Source: Acidovorax sp. HDW3
Lineage (GTDB): Bacteria; Pseudomonadota; Gammaproteobacteria; Burkholderiales; Burkholderiaceae_C
Direction: 5' to 3'
DNA: 64,000 nucleotides
Assembly: GCF_011303755.1 (NCBI RefSeq)
Contig: NZ_CP049885.1
Location: 1,160,001-1,224,000 of the forward strand
Below are positions 1 through 9,526 of this stretch, one piece after another (the stretch's first letter is position 1; every line of letters begins with the position of its first letter). The translations under genes and the position numbers were made by a program. Below the pieces are notes generated by a model that was not told the origin of the DNA, did not search any database, and worked only from the letters and a program-made list of their open reading frames with translations.

Positions 1-122
1 AGTTCCAGTAGCACCAGAAACCACACCACCAGGTCGCCTGGCAGCCTCGTCGTGGCGGCGGTGGGGGAGGTGGGCGCTGCAGGCAGCGCGCTATCGAATG
101 TGGAACTGGCTGAGTATGTCAA
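1..122 (-). CDS. NirO/NorE-like protein (cytochrome c oxidase subunit III family), 5' end only
   Basis: A TTG codon at 122-120 overlaps the nirN stop and opens a frame that stays open to the window edge (40 codons). The first 28 or so residues are Ser/Thr/Ala/Pro-rich and are followed by LPGDLVVWFLVLLEL. That resembles the conserved start of the first membrane helix of NorE/NirO proteins, the short subunit-III-like membrane proteins linked to NO and nitrite reductases. A nirO-type gene after nirN is familiar in denitrifier nir clusters, which supports the call. Only the N-terminus is visible, so the family assignment is an inference from one short motif plus context. Confidence 0.5.
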   Translation of the reverse strand, partial: MTYSASSTFDSALPAAPTSPTAATTRLPGDLVVWFLVLLE

Positions 123-1687
123 TGGGATGTACCCTCGCTCCTGGTTATTTTATTCCACACGTTGTATTTCCCTACTGGCTTATGCATGGGCAGGCGTTTG
201 ACCTCTTTGAAGGTCGCCGCGTCGTACACCACGATGGCGCCATCCATCTCCCAGACGCTGGCCAGGGCGTAGCGGCCGTCGCGTGTGAACTCGATGTGCG
301 CCAGCGTCTTGCCCGGCTCGCGCACCTCGGCCACGGGCTCCAGGGTGCGTTTGTCGATGATGGTCAGGCGATCCTTGCCCTCTTTGCTCATCATCGAATC
401 CGTCCAGGCGTAGGGCGTGTTCTCGTGGCTGCGCATGAAGAAGCCGGCGCCGGGCGTGGGGATGGTGCGCACCGTCTTCCAGGTCTGCATGTCGATCACA
501 TCGACCGCGCCGCCGCCCAGATTCGGGCTGGCGAGCACGGTGGTGCCCTTCCAGGCGAAGGTGATGCCCGAGCCCAGGTGCGGCATCCCGGCGATGGGCA
601 GGTCGGCAATTTTGCGGCGCACGTCCAGGTTCACCACCTGGGCGCTGGCGCTGGCGGCGGCGCCGGCCTTGGGGCGGGTGGCGCCTAGGGCGTGGCGGTA
701 GCTTTGGTCGAAGAAGAAATCATCGAGCGGCTCGTCCAGCGGCGTGCGGCGCACGCCCAGGTAGCCGGGCTTGGGCAGGGCTTCGCCCATTTTGTAGTCG
801 TGCACGTAGCCGTCGTAGATGGGGGCGGCTTTCTTGTCGTACGAAATCTCCCACAGCTCGGGGATGTCCTTGAGGGCGACGACGAAGCTGTTGCGCGGCG
901 TGGCGTCGTATACCGCCGAGACGCGCGAGCTGGCCTTGCCGTCCAGGGTCTTGGCTTCGTAGGTTTTGACCAGATTCAGGTCGGCGTCGAACAGCGCCAG
1001 GCTGTGCGGCAGGTAGTTGGCGGCCATGACCCAGCGGCCATCGCCGCTGACGGCGACGTTGCGCATGTTCAGGCCGGCACGCACCTCGGCCACCACCTGC
1101 AGGCGCCACAGGTCGTACTTGGTGATCCAGCCGTCGCGCGAGCCGAAGAAGACGTAGCGCCCGTCGGGCGTGAACTTGGGGCCGCCGTGCAGCGCGTAGC
1201 GGCTGGCGAAGCGGGTGATGACCTCGAACTTGTCGCCGTCGAGCAGCGAGACGTGGTGGTCGCCCCCCTCGACGACGACGAACAGGTTCATCGGGTCGGC
1301 GTCCCACTTGGGCTTGACGGGCTCATCCTGGGGCAGCGGCGTGGCAATGCGCGAGGCGCGGATGTCGGCCTCGCTCCAGCGCGGCGCGGGTACGACCGGG
1401 GTGCGCACCCAGTCGGCCAGGGCCTTGATCTCCTCGGCGGAGAGATGGCCGGCAAACCCGGCCATCTGCGTCGCCTGGCGGCCTTCCTGGATGACGCGCA
1501 GCACCTCAGCGGCGCGTGTGCGCTCCAGGCTCTCGGGCAGCAGCGCCGGGCCCATCAGGCCGGTGCGGTGCGCGCCGTGGCAGCTGGCGCAGTGTTGTTG
1601 GTACAGGGCCGGGGCGTCGGGCGCAGCCAGTGCGGGGCTGGCCAGCCCCCAGGCGAGCAGGGCGGTGGCGAGGATGCGTCGGGACAA
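119..1687 (-). CDS. nirN: NirN, c-type cytochrome of heme d1 maturation (dihydro-heme d1 dehydrogenase)
   Basis: NirN is a periplasmic paralogue of NirS that carries out the last oxidation in heme d1 synthesis and helps hand d1 to NirS. The 522-residue protein has a signal peptide (residues 1-22), a heme c motif CASCH at 33-37 and a C-terminal eight-bladed propeller of the cd1 type. I place the start at an in-frame TTG (1687) because GGAG lies 6 bases upstream and the signal peptide then begins MSRR. A longer reading from an ATG at 1729 would encode its first residues from a dispersed repeat. It is separated from nirJ by about 230 bases of repeat DNA, unlike the rest of the cluster, so it may be transcribed less efficiently. 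Confidence 0.85.
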   Translation of the reverse strand: MSRRILATALLAWGLASPALAAPDAPALYQQHCASCHGAHRTGLMGPALLPESLERTRAAEVLRVIQEGRQATQMAGFAGHLSAEEIKALADWVRTPVVPAPRWSEADIRASRIATPLPQDEPVKPKWDADPMNLFVVVEGGDHHVSLLDGDKFEVITRFASRYALHGGPKFTPDGRYVFFGSRDGWITKYDLWRLQVVAEVRAGLNMRNVAVSGDGRWVMAANYLPHSLALFDADLNLVKTYEAKTLDGKASSRVSAVYDATPRNSFVVALKDIPELWEISYDKKAAPIYDGYVHDYKMGEALPKPGYLGVRRTPLDEPLDDFFFDQSYRHALGATRPKAGAAASASAQVVNLDVRRKIADLPIAGMPHLGSGITFAWKGTTVLASPNLGGGAVDVIDMQTWKTVRTIPTPGAGFFMRSHENTPYAWTDSMMSKEGKDRLTIIDKRTLEPVAEVREPGKTLAHIEFTRDGRYALASVWEMDGAIVVYDAATFKEVKRLPMHKPVGKYNVWNKITRSEGTSH

Positions 1688-1699
1688 GGGGTGCTCCAA

Positions 1700-1745
1700 A
1701 TTTGATAGCTGCTCGCGCTTGCCCAGCAAGCGCTAGAAGCCAAAA
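1700..1745. repeat. Dispersed GCTGCTAGCGCTTG-type repeat, copy 1
   Basis: This is a short imperfect palindrome with GATAGCTGCTCGCGCTTG on one side and CAAGCGCTAGAAGCC on the other. It is one of about ten related copies in the window (see the copies near 16.6, 25.1, 29.6, 41.3, 43.9, 47.3, 50.2, 59.3 and 63.2 kb). It lies directly upstream of nirN and supplies the sequence of a spurious upstream ATG. Confidence 0.7.
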
Positions 1746-1752
1746 CAGCCTG

Positions 1753-1881
1753 ATTGGCGATCTGCCTCAGACAAACCCCGTTCGCCCTGAGCTTGTCGAA
1801 GGGCTGTTCGCACATCACGCCCTGGCTTCGACAAGCTCAGCCCGAACGGATAGGGGTAAACATCTGAGGCAGATTACTAAT
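1753..1881. repeat. Long nested inverted repeat between nirJ and nirN
   Basis: The inner arms (about 1779-1804 and 1821-1850) contain GAGCTTGTCGAAGG and its complement, a motif I recognise as a common intergenic repeat of proteobacteria. Outer arms at 1753-1770 and 1864-1881 (ATCTGCCTCAG and complement) extend the symmetry to about 130 bases. A transcript through it could fold into a very long hairpin, so it may protect or terminate the nir message before nirN. No ORF is supported in 1730-1916. Confidence 0.7.
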
Positions 1882-1916
1882 CGGGCAAAACAGTGCGCAA
1901 ATTACGGGCGCCGAAA

Positions 1917-3134
1917 CTAGACGGCGGCAACCTCGATGCGGCGGCGCTTTTGCGCCGTCGAGGGCTCAAACGGCGTGCTGGCGGCGCCGACTTCGGCGTC
2001 CGTCAGGTAGCAGCCGGGGTCTTCAAACCAGAAGTTGCCAGTGAGCTGCTGGGCGCGCACGCGCGTGTTGCCGTTGCAGATTGCCAGGTGCTGGCAGCTG
2101 CCGCAGCGGCCTTCGACCGGGCGCGGGTGCTGCTTGAGCCCGGCCATGAGCGGGTCGCTCACGTCGTTCCAAATCTCGGAGAAGGGGCGCTCGCGCACGC
2201 AGCCCAGGTCGTGGTGCCACCACATGGTGTCGGGGTGGACGTGGCCGAGGTTGTCGATGTTGGCAATCATCTGCCCGCTGGCGTTGCCGCCCCAGGCGAT
2301 GAGGCGCGCGCGCAGCGCTTCTTCCCACTGCGGCAGGTGCTCGTGCACCCACTGCAGCAGGTAGGGGCCGTCGGCGTCGTTGTTGCCGCTGACGTAGTCG
2401 TCCAGGCTGCCGGCCTGGGCGGCGGCCCAGGCGCGCTCGAACAGCATGTCCATGGCGGCGCGCGTGGCCTGGTGGTGGGCGTCTTTATCGCGGTGGATGT
2501 TGCCGCGCCCGGCGTAGTTCAGGTGCGAAAAATAGAACTTGTGCGCCCCCACTTCCTGCATCAAGTCCAGTAGGGCGGGCAGGTCGTGCGCGTTCATCGC
2601 CGTCATGGTGTAGCGCAGGCCGACTTTCACCCCCACTTTGTCCAGGTGGCCGATGGCGGCGAGGCTGCGGTCGAAAGCGCCTTCCAAACGGCGGAATTTG
2701 TCGTGCGTGGGCTTGAGGCCGTCGAGGCTGATGCCGACGTAGTCAAAGCCGGCGTCGGCAATGCGCTGCGCCATGGGCGCGTCGATCAGCGTGCCGTTGG
2801 TGGAGAGCCCGGTGTAGAAACCCATTTCCCGCGCGCGGGCCGAAATTTCAAAAATATCGGGGCGCAACAGCGGCTCGCCGCCCGAGAGGATGAGCGCGGG
2901 CACGCCAAAGGCCTTGAGGTCGTCCATGACCGTAAAGACTTCGGGCAGCAGCAGCTCGCCGGCGTAGTCGTGGTCGGCCGAGAGCGCGTAGCAGTGCTTG
3001 CAGGTGAGGTTGCAGCGGCGGATCAGGTTCCAGATGACGACGGGGCCACGGGCCTTGCGGTCTTTGACGACGGGATAGCTGCCGGTGGCTTGTGCCTGCG
3101 CGAGCTCGCGCATGTACTGGCTGATGCGAAACAT
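1917..3134 (-). CDS. nirJ: NirJ, radical SAM enzyme of heme d1 synthesis
   Basis: NirJ removes the propionate side chains of 12,18-didecarboxysiroheme and introduces the oxo groups that characterise heme d1. The 405-residue protein has the radical-SAM cluster motif CNLTCKHC (Cys41, Cys45, Cys48) and the SAM-binding stretch SGGEPLLR. A C-terminal cysteine set (CGSCQHLAIC and a further Cys near the end) is of the kind that binds a second Fe-S cluster in SPASM-type proteins. Length and motifs are typical. The ATG at 3134 lies 3 bases after the nirH stop, so the two are probably translationally coupled. Confidence 0.93.
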   Translation of the reverse strand: MFRISQYMRELAQAQATGSYPVVKDRKARGPVVIWNLIRRCNLTCKHCYALSADHDYAGELLLPEVFTVMDDLKAFGVPALILSGGEPLLRPDIFEISARAREMGFYTGLSTNGTLIDAPMAQRIADAGFDYVGISLDGLKPTHDKFRRLEGAFDRSLAAIGHLDKVGVKVGLRYTMTAMNAHDLPALLDLMQEVGAHKFYFSHLNYAGRGNIHRDKDAHHQATRAAMDMLFERAWAAAQAGSLDDYVSGNNDADGPYLLQWVHEHLPQWEEALRARLIAWGGNASGQMIANIDNLGHVHPDTMWWHHDLGCVRERPFSEIWNDVSDPLMAGLKQHPRPVEGRCGSCQHLAICNGNTRVRAQQLTGNFWFEDPGCYLTDAEVGAASTPFEPSTAQKRRRIEVAAV

Positions 3135-3137
3135 GGG

Positions 3138-3617
3138 TTAATCCTTTAAACGCAGGCCGGTTTTCTTCAAGATGGCCGTGGAGTACAGGATATCGTGGCT
3201 GCGGCAGGCGGGCCCGAGCAGGGCGACGATGTCCTGGGCCTGCTGCTCTACGGCCTCGCGGCTGGTGCCGTGCAGCATGGCAAACAGGTTGTAGGGCCAG
3301 CCCGGCAGGTGGCGCGGGCGGCGGTAGCAGTGGCTCACACCGACTAGCTCGGCGACTTGGGGGCCGAGGGTAGCAATCTGCGCATCGTCCACGTCCCACA
3401 CGCTCATGCCGTTGGCGGTGTAGCCCAGGCGGTAGTGGTTGGGCACGGCGCCAATGCGCCGGATCAGGCCCTGCGCCAGCATCTGCGCCAGGCGCTCGCG
3501 CACCTGTTCGCCGGGCACGCCCAGCATGGCGCCTACGGCTTCGTAGGGGCGCGCTACCAGCGGCAGGCCGCCTTGGGTGGCGGCGATCAGCGCGCGGTCA
3601 AAAGCGTCAAGCGCCAT
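3138..3617 (-). CDS. nirH: NirH, siroheme decarboxylase subunit (Lrp/AsnC fold)
   Basis: NirH acts with NirD, NirL and NirG in decarboxylating siroheme to 12,18-didecarboxysiroheme. The 159-residue protein shows the N-terminal helix-turn-helix-like part and the C-terminal Lrp-type part with SHCYRRPRHLPGWPYNLF, the signature shared with NirL. The start is the ATG at 3617, with GGAGG 6 bases upstream; a longer frame back to 3767 is open only because it overlaps nirG. The gene overlaps the 3' end of nirG by 11 bases. The HTH-like part is a relic of the fold and does not imply transcriptional regulation. Confidence 0.9.
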   Translation of the reverse strand: MALDAFDRALIAATQGGLPLVARPYEAVGAMLGVPGEQVRERLAQMLAQGLIRRIGAVPNHYRLGYTANGMSVWDVDDAQIATLGPQVAELVGVSHCYRRPRHLPGWPYNLFAMLHGTSREAVEQQAQDIVALLGPACRSHDILYSTAILKKTGLRLKD

Positions 3618-4083
3618 GAGAGCCTCCATGGCCTGTCCAGGCGGGCAGGCGCAGTTCGACGAAATATTCCTCTTCCTTGGGGAAGGCGAGCACCTGCAGG
3701 CCCACCGCATCCTGGATGCAGGCAATGGCGTCTTGCGCCTGTGCGGGCGATTCGCAGGCAACCACAAACCACATGTTCAGCGCGTGCGTGCGCCGGTAGT
3801 TGTGCGCCACCTCGGGAAAGCTGTTGACGACCAGGTTCACGGCCTCAAACCGTTCCTCGGGCACGGCAATGGCGGCCAGCACGAACTGGCCGCCCGCGCG
3901 CTCGATCTGGAACAGGGGCCCAAAGCGCGTGAGCACGCCTTGGGCCAGCAGCTGGTGCAGGCGTTCGATGACGCGTTCTTCGCTCCAGCCCAATTCTTGC
4001 CCGACGATGGCAAAGGGTCGGTCGGCCAGCGGAAAGCCGCCGTGCAGGTGGTCGATCAGGCGGGCGTCTTCAAGCGTGAGCAT
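3607..4083 (-). CDS. nirG: NirG, siroheme decarboxylase subunit (Lrp/AsnC fold)
   Basis: This 158-residue paralogue of NirD carries the signature HNYRRTHALNMWFV near its middle and starts MLTLEDARLID. It is one of the Lrp-like subunits that together decarboxylate siroheme. The ATG at 4083 lies inside the 3' end of nirDL (14-base overlap), so its expression probably depends on nirDL translation; the ribosome site in front (AGAAAG) is weak. An upstream open stretch to 4386 is only the alternative frame of nirDL. Confidence 0.88.
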   Translation of the reverse strand: MLTLEDARLIDHLHGGFPLADRPFAIVGQELGWSEERVIERLHQLLAQGVLTRFGPLFQIERAGGQFVLAAIAVPEERFEAVNLVVNSFPEVAHNYRRTHALNMWFVVACESPAQAQDAIACIQDAVGLQVLAFPKEEEYFVELRLPAWTGHGGSHGA

Positions 4084-5104
4084 GCAGCGCTCTTTCTGGT
4101 AGGTGGGAAGGGTGCGCGGCATGGGCAGGGGTAGAGAAACGGCGGGCGCCGGTTTGCTTGAAGCGGCGCAGGGAAAACAAGGTGGCGCGGGGCTTGTTTG
4201 CAAGTCCGGCCTGCGCGATGGCGTGGGTGACTGTGGCGTGCACGCTGGCGCGGTCGCGGCCATGCACCATGCAGTACAGGTTGTACGGCCAGCCGGGCGC
4301 GCGCGTGCGTTGGTAGGCCAAGGTGATGCCTGGCACCTGCGCCAGGGCCTCGCCGCAGGTATCGACCTCGGTCGCCGGAACGTCAAACACCGTCATGGCG
4401 TTGGCCGTAAAACCCAGTTCGTGGTGGCGCACGACGACGCCAAAGCGGCTCAGAGTCTTGTGCGCCAGCCAGCGCTGCAGGGTTTGCAGCACGGCATCGA
4501 CCGGTTGGCCCAGGGTGGTGGCCCAGGCGTCGTAGGGTTGCTCCTGCAGCGGCAGGCCTTGTTCGGCCAGCGCCGCCAGGGGCTCGTCGGCTGCTTGCAA
4601 GGTGGTTTGTGCCCAATGCGTGATGCCGCTGGCCTGCGATTGCGCGCCGCGCAGGTCAAAGCCCGTGTCGATGCGGTAGGGGCGCAGCATGGGCAGGCGC
4701 AGCACGGGCAGGCCGGTGTCGGCCTCAATGCGCTGCAGCAGCTGCTCCACGGCCTGGGCATCGCGCCCGGTGGCCACGAACCAGAGGTTGACCTCGTGCT
4801 CGCGCTCGTAGTTGTGGTTGACGCCTGGGTGGTTGGAGACGCTGGCGGCCACGGCTTCAAGCTGCGCGGGGGGCACAGCCATGGCGGCGAGCAGCGAGGC
4901 GCCGCCAGCGCCTGGTGCAAACACTGCACCGATACGGCTGAGGCTGCCGTTGCGCTGCAGCCGGGCGTAGTCGGCCAGCACCTGGCTTGCGCTCAGTCCC
5001 AGTGCGCTGCCGATGGCGGCAAAGGGCTGGCGCACCAGGGGAAAGTCGCGCTGCCAGTGGTTGAGCAGGGCCAGGTCGTTGGGCGTGCCGGTTGCGCTGC
5101 GCAT
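4070..5104 (-). CDS. nirDL: NirDL, fused siroheme decarboxylase NirD-NirL
   Basis: The 344-residue protein is two Lrp-like modules joined end to end. The first (residues about 1-145) has the NirD/NirG-type signature HNYEREHEVNLWFV near 97-110. The second (about 160-310) has the NirL/NirH-type signature YQRTRAPGWPYNLY near 264-277. In some denitrifiers NirD and NirL are separate; here they form one chain, fixing a 1:1 pairing of the heterodimeric decarboxylase. The tail after about residue 315 is Ala/His-rich and unlikely to matter. The start lies 3 bases after the nirF stop. Confidence 0.92.
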   Translation of the reverse strand: MRSATGTPNDLALLNHWQRDFPLVRQPFAAIGSALGLSASQVLADYARLQRNGSLSRIGAVFAPGAGGASLLAAMAVPPAQLEAVAASVSNHPGVNHNYEREHEVNLWFVATGRDAQAVEQLLQRIEADTGLPVLRLPMLRPYRIDTGFDLRGAQSQASGITHWAQTTLQAADEPLAALAEQGLPLQEQPYDAWATTLGQPVDAVLQTLQRWLAHKTLSRFGVVVRHHELGFTANAMTVFDVPATEVDTCGEALAQVPGITLAYQRTRAPGWPYNLYCMVHGRDRASVHATVTHAIAQAGLANKPRATLFSLRRFKQTGARRFSTPAHAAHPSHLPERALHAHA

Positions 5105-5107
5105 GGC

Positions 5108-6337
5108 TCAAAACCCCATGCGCTGGGCGCGGGCGGTCAAAAAGATGCCGCTGGGCGCATCGACTGCCAAGTTGGCCTGGAGCTGGCGTGTGTGCGTGTC
5201 GTACACCTGCACGCGGTTGTCGTCGCGGCAACTGATCCAGACCGACTCGCCCCGGGGCGTAAATTCCATGTGCAGCACGGCTTTGCCGGGCGCGAGGGTA
5301 TCGACCACGCGCAGGCTGGGCGCGTCGATCACCTGTACGCGGTGGTAGTCGGGCACCGAGAAGTTGACCCACACCTGGCGGCCATCGGGCCGGGCCATGA
5401 CGAACACGGGCTGGCCGGCGACGGGAATGCGCCCGACCTCTTGCCAGGTGGTGGTGTCAACGACGAGCACCTCGTGGCGGCCAATGGCGGGCAAGAAGGC
5501 GCGGCCACCGGCCATGGCCCAGCCGCGCAGGTGCGGCATTTTGTACACCGGCAGGGGTTTTTCGCCGCGCCCGTAGCCGCCCAGAATGCGGCGCACCTGG
5601 GGTTTTTCTTCCCACAGGTCGAGCATGGCCAGGCCGTCTTCGCCAAACAGGCCCGCGATGTAGGTACGGCCATTGGGCGATACCAGGGCGTCGTAGGGCT
5701 GCTGGCCGATGTTCTCCAGCGTGGTGATTTGCGGCTGGCGCGGGTTGCTGCAGTCGGCAATGCAGATGGCGCTGGCGTCAAACAGGCTGTAGATGAAGCG
5801 CCGCTGCGGCAAATCGGCCAGGCCCACGACCCGCGAGCGTTGGCCATTGGCCATTTGCGCGGGCACGTCGGCCAGCAGTTCGAGGGTGGCGGCGTCAAAC
5901 ACCTTGATGCCGCCGGGCTGGTAGTTTTGTGCCACGACCAGCGAGCCATCGGCGCTGATGGCACCGCCAATGGAGTTGCCCGCCTGCATCACGCGGTGGG
6001 TGATGCGCTGGGCCAGGATATCGACGCGGGTCAGGCCGCCATCGCGGCCAAAGACGTAGGCAAAGCGTTCATCGCGCGAGAACACCACCGAGGCGTGCGA
6101 GAGGTCGCCCAGGCCGGTGACGCGGCCCACGGCGGCGCGGCTGCTGGTGTTGATGAGAGTGAGGGCGCCAGCGGCGCGCTCGATGACCACGCCCAGGTCG
6201 CCCGTGCCTTGCAGGGCTGCGGCGCTGGCGTTGGCGTTGTTGTTCGATTGGGACGCAGTGGCTGCGCAGCCTGCGGCCAGCAGCGGGGCGCTGGCGGCCA
6301 GGGTCAGTAGGCTGCGCCGTTGCATGGGGTTCATCAT
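5108..6337 (-). CDS. nirF: NirF, heme d1 synthesis protein (propeller, predicted lipoprotein)
   Basis: NirF is needed for a late step of heme d1 synthesis and is a NirS-like eight-bladed propeller without the heme c domain. The 409-residue product starts MMNPMQRRSLL and has a signal peptide ending in LLAAGC (Cys24), a lipobox, so I expect a membrane-anchored periplasmic lipoprotein. The start codon overlaps the nirC stop (ATGA), with GGAG about 9 bases upstream. A longer frame to 6553 is an artefact of the overlapping nirC reading. Confidence 0.9.
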   Translation of the reverse strand: MMNPMQRRSLLTLAASAPLLAAGCAATASQSNNNANASAAALQGTGDLGVVIERAAGALTLINTSSRAAVGRVTGLGDLSHASVVFSRDERFAYVFGRDGGLTRVDILAQRITHRVMQAGNSIGGAISADGSLVVAQNYQPGGIKVFDAATLELLADVPAQMANGQRSRVVGLADLPQRRFIYSLFDASAICIADCSNPRQPQITTLENIGQQPYDALVSPNGRTYIAGLFGEDGLAMLDLWEEKPQVRRILGGYGRGEKPLPVYKMPHLRGWAMAGGRAFLPAIGRHEVLVVDTTTWQEVGRIPVAGQPVFVMARPDGRQVWVNFSVPDYHRVQVIDAPSLRVVDTLAPGKAVLHMEFTPRGESVWISCRDDNRVQVYDTHTRQLQANLAVDAPSGIFLTARAQRMGF

Positions 6338-6681
6338 GGGGCGGAGCTCCGTTGTTCTTCGGGAAAGCCTTTGAGCAGTTGCCCGGCGATCCATTGCGCC
6401 TCGCTTGCGCTGAGCATGGCGCTCCAAGGCGGCATGGGCGTACCTGGAATGCCGTGCGTGATGACGGCAGCCAGGTACTCGGTGTTTTTGCCGGCCAGGG
6501 CCTCGCGCGCTAGCGAGGGGCCCAGGCCGCCGGTCAGGCGCATCCCATGGCAAGAGCCGCAGTCCTGGCGCACCATGCGCACAAGCTGTGCGCTGCGTTC
6601 GGGCGTGGGCGCTGCGTCTTGTGCTATCACTTGGCTAGCACACAGCGCCCCTGCCAGAGCCAGTACGGACCATTTCACCAT
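6334..6681 (-). CDS. nirC: NirC, small c-type cytochrome of the nitrite reductase cluster
   Basis: This 115-residue periplasmic monoheme cytochrome has a signal peptide (about 1-20), CGSCH at 41-45 and a late methionine in GTPMPPW that probably serves as the axial heme ligand. NirC donates electrons to NirS and/or takes part in d1 maturation. It lies 35 bases downstream of nirS and overlaps nirF. Confidence 0.88.
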   Translation of the reverse strand: MVKWSVLALAGALCASQVIAQDAAPTPERSAQLVRMVRQDCGSCHGMRLTGGLGPSLAREALAGKNTEYLAAVITHGIPGTPMPPWSAMLSASEAQWIAGQLLKGFPEEQRSSAP

Positions 6682-6716
6682 GGGAATGCTTCCTTGTCGG
6701 TTAAGCCCTCAAGACA

Positions 6717-8531
<1,815 letters not shown>

Positions 8532-8575
8532 TTATGCGAGTAGCGTGATCGTCGTTCTTGCGCTAGCCCCTGTCC

Positions 8576-8589
8576 TTGACTTGGTTTAA
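8576..8589. promoter_or_regulatory. FNR/DNR-type box between nirS and nirE
   Basis: TTGAC-TTGG-TTTAA resembles the TTGAT-N4-ATCAA operator of Crp/Fnr-family denitrification regulators. One half-site is good and the other is weak. For nirE, AACAAT at 8613-8618 would be a -10 element, putting the box near -42 as in FNR-activated promoters. For nirS the matching position has only a poor -10. Which promoter it drives cannot be told from sequence alone. Confidence 0.5.
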
Positions 8590-8656
8590 GGACGTGCTAC
8601 GGCTCTCGCAAGAACAATGCTGTGCAGGCAAAATACGATGCACAAGAAAGGCTCCC

Positions 8657-9490
8657 ATGAAGTTCGTTGAAGACGCGCGTTGGTTTTGCGCTCCGCCCCG
8701 CAGTGAGGCCGAAGAAGGCCCGCTGCCGCCTGGGCGCGTGACCTTGGTCGGGGCCGGCCCGGGTGATCCGGAACTGCTGACGCTGCGCGCGGTCAAGGCG
8801 CTGCGTGGCGCGCGCCTGGTGCTCTACGACCACCTGGTAGGCAAAGAGGTGCTGCGTTACGTGGCCGAAGATGCCGATCTGATTTATGTTGGCAAAGAGT
8901 CCTCGCACCACACCTTGCCGCAGGAATCCATCATTGATTTGATGGTGCGCTTGGCCAAAAGTGGGCGCCCGCTGGTACGCCTCAAGGGTGGAGATGGCTT
9001 TATTTTTGGCCGTGGTGGAGAAGAGGCGCAGGCCTTGGCCGCAGCGGGTATTCCGTTTGATGTAGTGCCGGGCATCACGGCAGCGCAGGGCGCGGGCGCT
9101 TATGCCGGCATTCCGCTCACGCACCGCGACCACGCCGCCACCTTGGTGTTTGCCACAGGGCACCTGCGCGGCGAGGATGAGGTAGCGCTCGATTGGGAGT
9201 TGCTCGCGCGCCCACGCCAGACGGTCGTTATCTACATGGGCATTGGTACCCTGCCCACGATTTGCTCCGAGCTGCAGCGCCATGGCCTGCCGGGCGATAC
9301 CCCGGCGGCCCTGGTCGAGCAGGCTTCGCTGCCAACGCAGCGCTGCGTTACCGGCACGCTGGCCGGGTTGCCGCAGCTGGCGCGTGAACACCACGTGCGC
9401 CCGCCAGCACTGATCGTCATCGGCGGCGTGGTTGGCTTGCAGCCGGAGCTGTTTGCCGGGATGCGTGGCGCGCCGGCGTTGGCAGGCTGA
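8657..9490 (+). CDS. nirE: NirE, uroporphyrinogen-III C-methyltransferase for heme d1 synthesis
   Basis: The enzyme uses two SAM molecules to make precorrin-2, the entry point to siroheme and heme d1. The 277-residue protein begins with VGAGPGDPELLTL (SAM-binding) near residue 27 and carries RLKGGDGFIFGRGGEE and VPGITAAQGAGAYAGIPLTHR, hallmarks of the SUMT family. I choose the ATG at 8657 because AGAAAGG precedes it. The divergent position next to nirS makes NirE a better name than CobA or CysG, although a house-keeping SUMT role cannot be excluded. Confidence 0.88.
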   Translation: MKFVEDARWFCAPPRSEAEEGPLPPGRVTLVGAGPGDPELLTLRAVKALRGARLVLYDHLVGKEVLRYVAEDADLIYVGKESSHHTLPQESIIDLMVRLAKSGRPLVRLKGGDGFIFGRGGEEAQALAAAGIPFDVVPGITAAQGAGAYAGIPLTHRDHAATLVFATGHLRGEDEVALDWELLARPRQTVVIYMGIGTLPTICSELQRHGLPGDTPAALVEQASLPTQRCVTGTLAGLPQLAREHHVRPPALIVIGGVVGLQPELFAGMRGAPALAG

Positions 9491-9526
9491 TCTTCGGGCA
9501 TGATGGCTGCAAAAAGGCAGCCATTC

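Noticed and set aside
1688-1729. Upstream ATG for nirN (14 extra residues)
   Set aside because: The extra codons come from a dispersed repeat and would bury the signal peptide; the TTG at 1687 has GGAG at the right distance.
1753-1881. CRISPR array or IS end
   Set aside because: It is an inverted, not direct, repeat with a single unit, and no transposase or cas gene is in the window.
4103-6310. 735-codon open frame on the plus strand
   Set aside because: It lies entirely antisense to nirDL and nirF, is Gly/His/Ala/Val-rich in the way of GC-rich shadow frames, and has no ribosome site or family motif.
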